64,000 nt of DNA from JBAZGG01 sp041653015 (GTDB lineage Bacteria > Bacillota_I > Bacilli_A > RFN20 > CAG-826). The position numbers were made by a program, and so were the translations under genes. Where the stretch lies: the NCBI GenBank assembly GCA_041653015.1, contig JBAZGG010000004.1, forward strand, positions 22,595 through 86,594. The letters are read 5' to 3'. Position 1 is the first letter of the stretch; each line of letters starts with the position of its first letter. The notes under the pieces are model-generated. The model was given only the letters and a program-made list of their open reading frames with translations, had not been told where the DNA came from and did no database searches. Positions 60,493 to 64,000 of this stretch are shown here, piece by piece.

Positions 60493-62481
60493 TTATTTAA
60501 TCGCTTCTTTTACAACCTGAGCTAGATGAATCTCCGTAAAATCAAATTTTTTGATCGAGTCTTTTGCAGGCGCCGAAGTGCCGAATGTATCGATGCCCAT
60601 GACGGCACCGGCATATTTATACCATCCAAAGGAGGATAGCATTTCGCAAGCGATGATCTTATCTTTTTTTAGCGAGAGCACTTCGCGATGATAGGCTTCG
60701 CTCTGCTGGTCGAACAAAAATGTGGAAGGCATCGACACCACGCGAACATCTATCCCATCTTTGAACAAGATGTCTTGAGCTTTTAGAGCCATAGACACCT
60801 CGCTGCCGGTCGCGATGATGATAGCATCGGGAGTCTTACCTTTTTCTTTCGATATTATATAAGCGCCTCTCTTCATCTCTTCAAGCGATGAATTAGCGAT
60901 AGTCGGCAATCCCTGTCGAGAGAGGATGAGCGCCGTCGGTGTAAACTGCGACATCAAAGCGATATTCCACGCCCCGACTGTCTCTTTCGGATCACAAGGG
61001 CGGATGACGTTCATATTGGGAATGCTTCTTAGCATAGCTAAATGTTCGATCGGTTGATGAGTTGGACCATCTTCTCCTAAAGCGATGGAATCGTGCGAGA
61101 AGAGATAGATAGCAGGAAGCTTTGAAAGCGCGGCTGTCCTTATCGCTGATTTCATGTAATCGGAGAAGACGAGAAAACATCCCACATAGGTCTTAAGACC
61201 TCCGTGCAACAGCATTCCATTTTGGGCGCTCGCCATCTCGAATTCGCGAATGCCGAAATTGATGTTGCGACCGCTTCGTGAATCGCGTGTGAAATTAACT
61301 CCGCCCTCAATCTTTGTCATCACGCTTCCAGCGACATCCGCTGAGCCGCCGATGATAAATGGTATCTCCTTATGGAGAAGGTTGAGATAGCGTCCGCTGG
61401 TGTTTCGGCTAGCCTCGACTAGATCAGGAGCAATTTCAAGTTGCTCTTTTAATAAAGAGGTGATATCACCGCTCAGAGCTAATTCAAAAGTTTTAGCTTC
61501 GAGTGGATGATCTTCTCTATACTTTGCCAGCGTGGCTCGCCAATCCTCGTATGCCTTTTCGCCGCGAGCGACAAATGTCTGCTTAAACAGAGAATATACT
61601 TCATCAGGAATATAGAAATCAGGATGATCGTAATGATACACTTCGACTTTGGCATGTTTCCCATCCTCGATTCCGAGAGGGCTGCCATGAACTTTGTTCG
61701 TCCCCTGCTTCAAAGAGCCATAGCCGATGATGGTGTGAACGATGATCAAAGTCGGAAAAGCTTTTTCTTCTTTTGCTTTGGCAATAGCTTTGCTAATCGC
61801 CTCGACATCATTGCCATCTCTGACTTCTCGAACATTCCATTCAGAGGCTAGAAAACGCAGTTTCACCTGTTCGGTAAAACTCATTTCAAGCCGTCCATCA
61901 AGCGTGACATCATTGGCATCATATATCAGGATTAACTTATTGAATTTCTGGTGACCAGCTAACGAGATAGCTTCTTGAGAAATACCTTCTTCGAGGCATC
62001 CATCACCACAAAGACAATATGTATAATGGTCCACCAGTCTCTTTCCACTACTATATTGAGCGGCGACCGCTTGTTCAGCCATGGCCATGCCGACGGCTTG
62101 TGCGATGCCTTGACCTAAAGGTCCACTAGTAGCATCGACACCGATCGTATGTCGATATTCGGGATGCCCAGGAGTGAGGGAATCCAATTGGCGGAATGAC
62201 TTCAAATCATCCATGCTCACTTTGTAACCACAGAGATGGAGCATCGTATAGAGCAAAGCGCTAGCGTGTCCAGCGGACAGAACAAAGCGATCGCGATTAA
62301 TCCAATCGGCGACATGCGGGTCGCTCGTTAAATGGTCTTTGACGAGAGCGTACATGATCGGAGCGCTGCCGAGAGCCATGCCGGGATGTCCACTATTTGC
62401 CTTGTTGATGATATCGATGCATGTCGAGCGAATGCAGGCCACGGCTAATTCATCGATTTTTGGGTTTTTTGTGTCGATCAT
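60493..62481 (-). CDS. tkt: Transketolase
   Basis: TPP enzyme of the pentose phosphate pathway. Seen: ANSGHPGMALGSAPIMYAL, FVLSAGHASALLY, GPLGQGIAQAVGMAMAE, TPP motif GDGCLEEGISQEA to DANDVTLDG, GIREFEMA, and HDSIALGEDGPTHQPIE. 662 residues, normal. AAGGAG SD. Supplies sugar phosphates to nucleotide salvage and the glyceraldehyde-3-phosphate used by Dxs. Confidence 0.96.
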   Translation of the reverse strand: MIDTKNPKIDELAVACIRSTCIDIINKANSGHPGMALGSAPIMYALVKDHLTSDPHVADWINRDRFVLSAGHASALLYTMLHLCGYKVSMDDLKSFRQLDSLTPGHPEYRHTIGVDATSGPLGQGIAQAVGMAMAEQAVAAQYSSGKRLVDHYTYCLCGDGCLEEGISQEAISLAGHQKFNKLILIYDANDVTLDGRLEMSFTEQVKLRFLASEWNVREVRDGNDVEAISKAIAKAKEEKAFPTLIIVHTIIGYGSLKQGTNKVHGSPLGIEDGKHAKVEVYHYDHPDFYIPDEVYSLFKQTFVARGEKAYEDWRATLAKYREDHPLEAKTFELALSGDITSLLKEQLEIAPDLVEASRNTSGRYLNLLHKEIPFIIGGSADVAGSVMTKIEGGVNFTRDSRSGRNINFGIREFEMASAQNGMLLHGGLKTYVGCFLVFSDYMKSAIRTAALSKLPAIYLFSHDSIALGEDGPTHQPIEHLAMLRSIPNMNVIRPCDPKETVGAWNIALMSQFTPTALILSRQGLPTIANSSLEEMKRGAYIISKEKGKTPDAIIIATGSEVSMALKAQDILFKDGIDVRVVSMPSTFLFDQQSEAYHREVLSLKKDKIIACEMLSSFGWYKYAGAVMGIDTFGTSAPAKDSIKKFDFTEIHLAQVVKEAIK

Positions 62482-62495
62482 AATGTTTCTCCTTT

Positions 62496-62517
62496 TTAGT
62501 ATATATTTAGTATATTC
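62496..62517 (+). repeat. 11-bp tandem direct repeat, 2 copies (locus 6)
   Basis: On the plus strand TTAGTATATAT then TTAGTATATTC, between aspS and tkt, 15 bases before the tkt ATG. The first copy is identical to the copies at locus 3. The orientation is opposite to the genes. Confidence 0.6.
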
Positions 62518-62529
62518 TATCTTTGATAG

Positions 62530-64000
62530 TTATTTTGACTTAATCGCAATTCCTAAATCATCAAGTTGCTCGGGGTCCACTATTTCAGGAGCGCCTGACA
62601 TCGGACATGAAGCGGCGAGATTTTTTGGAAAGGCGATCACATCGCGAATATTGTCGGTGCCACCCAAAATCATCGATAAGCGATCGAGTCCAAAAGCGAT
62701 TCCGGCATGAGGCGGGGTTCCATATTTGAACGCGTCGATGAAGAAACCGAATTTTCGCTTGACATCCTCATCGGAAAAACCGAGTATCTTAAATATTTCT
62801 TTCTGTGTGGCTTGGTCATAAATTCGTAGAGATCCACCACCGGCTTCATAACCATTTATGACGATGTCATAAGCTTGAGAGAACACCTTCAATGGATCGC
62901 TCTCTAAATACTTTAAATCCTCGTCGTATGGGCGAGTGAAAGGGTGATGGCTCGAGGTAATCTTGCCAGTCTCCTTCGATATCTCAAAGAGTGGCCAGTG
63001 AACGACCCAGAGCAAATCATAAGTATTTGGTTTTACTAAACCAAGTTCTTTCGCAAATCGACTTCTTAGAGAGCCCAAGGCAAAGCAGATGTCGGAAAAA
63101 ACATCACCAGCCGCGACGAGAATAAGGTCATCGTTCTGAAGATTTAAAGACTTCATCAAAGACTCTTGAATACTTTCATCGACATATTTGAGCAAACTGC
63201 CATCCATTTTTCCATTCGATACTTTAAAGGCGATAATCCCAGGAAGAGAATACTTTTTCATCTCATTAGAAATGTCGTCAATAGCCTTTCGTGAGGCTTT
63301 TTCAGCATGATGTGGAATAATCAACGCTTTGACATATTTCGCATCTCTAAATGGCTTAAAATCAGCTTTTTCGACGATCGGTTTAATCTCGTGGAGAAAC
63401 AGTTCGTAGCGGGTATCGGGTTTATCCGATCCATATTTGGACATCGCCTCGAGATATTCCATGCGGCGAAGAGGGAGTTCGACATCGACATTATTTACTT
63501 TCTTAAATATATATTTAAGTAGCCCTTCCATCATCGTGAGAACTTGTTCTTGATCCATGAACGACATCTCGATATCGATCTGCGTGAAGTCGGGTTGGCG
63601 ATCAGCGCGCAAATCCTCATCGCGAAAGCAGCGAGCTATTTGGTAATAGCGCTCCAACCCCGCGATCATCAATAATTGTTTGAACATCTGTGGGGATTGC
63701 GGTAGCGCATAGAATTTGCCGTGGTGAATTCGCGACGGAACGAGATAATCTCTCGCTCCTTCAGGAGTCGAAAGGGTGAGTATCGGCGTCTCGACTTCGA
63801 TATAGCCATTGTCATCGAGATATTCATGAGCACACTTCACGATCTTTGCCCGTTTTATCAAATAATTTTGCATCGCTGGGCGGCGCAGATCCAAATACCG
63901 ATATTTCAGACGAGTATCCTCAAGAGCGTCGGTATTATCATCTATGATAAGAGGGGTGGTCTCCGCTTTATTGATGACGATGATTTTAAATGCCACCACT
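62530..64000 (-). CDS. aspS: Aspartyl-tRNA synthetase (N-terminus beyond window)
   Basis: Class IIb synthetase. The anticodon-binding OB domain is largely cut off at the right edge. Seen: LKYRYLDLRRPAMQNYL, EVETPILTLSTPEGARDY, ALPQSPQMFKQLLM, motif 2 CFRDEDLRADRQPDFTQID, the bacterial GAD insert, and motif 3 GIAFGLDRLSMILGG. It heads the minus-strand gene train with tkt 48 bases downstream. Confidence 0.95.
   Translation of the reverse strand, partial: VVAFKIIVINKAETTPLIIDDNTDALEDTRLKYRYLDLRRPAMQNYLIKRAKIVKCAHEYLDDNGYIEVETPILTLSTPEGARDYLVPSRIHHGKFYALPQSPQMFKQLLMIAGLERYYQIARCFRDEDLRADRQPDFTQIDIEMSFMDQEQVLTMMEGLLKYIFKKVNNVDVELPLRRMEYLEAMSKYGSDKPDTRYELFLHEIKPIVEKADFKPFRDAKYVKALIIPHHAEKASRKAIDDISNEMKKYSLPGIIAFKVSNGKMDGSLLKYVDESIQESLMKSLNLQNDDLILVAAGDVFSDICFALGSLRSRFAKELGLVKPNTYDLLWVVHWPLFEISKETGKITSSHHPFTRPYDEDLKYLESDPLKVFSQAYDIVINGYEAGGGSLRIYDQATQKEIFKILGFSDEDVKRKFGFFIDAFKYGTPPHAGIAFGLDRLSMILGGTDNIRDVIAFPKNLAASCPMSGAPEIVDPEQLDDLGIAIKSK

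Noticed and set aside
1..64000. UGA reassigned to tryptophan (Mollicutes code)
   Set aside because: TGA terminates comEA, the Fic-like gene, xseA, xseB and others at the expected lengths, and conserved Trp positions use TGG.

Overview
The window reads as one chromosomal segment of an AT-rich, low-GC Gram-positive bacterium (Firmicutes, Bacilli or a Mollicutes-like relative such as an Erysipelotrichales or RF39-type gut lineage; this placement is an inference). It uses the standard code: TGA ends many genes (comEA, the Fic-like gene, xseA) and Trp is TGG. Most genes start behind Shine-Dalgarno (SD) sites of the AGGAGG type, and the dnaK operon carries CIRCE operators. A run of 10 Ns inside rpoD shows that the sequence is a scaffolded draft.

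Gene order follows, with deletions and insertions, the housekeeping block known from Bacillus subtilis. In order: chromate transporter pair, greA, comEA-comEC-holA, rpsT, cysK-cysE, fmt, a nuclease-helicase, lepA, a degenerate Fic protein, hemW, hrcA-grpE-dnaK-dnaJ, rsmE, mtaB, rpmF, deoC, rpsU, an orphan C39 peptidase membrane protein, ybeY-cdd-era-recO, glyS-dnaG-rpoD-trmK-nif3, ispH, a DEAD-box helicase, nfo, ispG, rpmG, a metallo-hydrolase, efp, yneF, plsY, parE-parC and yqeG-yqeH-yhbY-nadD/yqeK. The last 13 kb is a minus-strand gene train, read from right to left: aspS, tkt, yqhY, a membrane protein, nusB, xseA, xseB, dxs, dinB, xerD, deoB, a lipoprotein and an ABC permease. The sporulation genes that sit in this block in spore formers (gpr, spoIIP, yqfD) are absent, which suggests a non-sporulating organism. 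Dxs, IspG and IspH indicate the MEP route to isoprenoids. DeoB, DeoC, Cdd and a guanine-deaminase-like enzyme indicate nucleoside salvage.

No CRISPR array, transposase, prophage or tRNA was seen. The only gene-free stretch over 300 bases is 50199-50798. The most unusual signals are: (1) an 11-bp tandem direct repeat (TTAGTA plus 5 nt) present in 2-3 copies at six separate gene boundaries; (2) an EF-P whose modified-lysine position is Met; (3) a GrpE with a cysteine-pair-rich N-terminus; (4) an orphan C39 peptidase fused to membrane helices without an ATPase; (5) a Fic-fold protein without its catalytic His; and (6) several genes with a -10 box 5-9 bases before the ATG, which predicts leaderless mRNAs.
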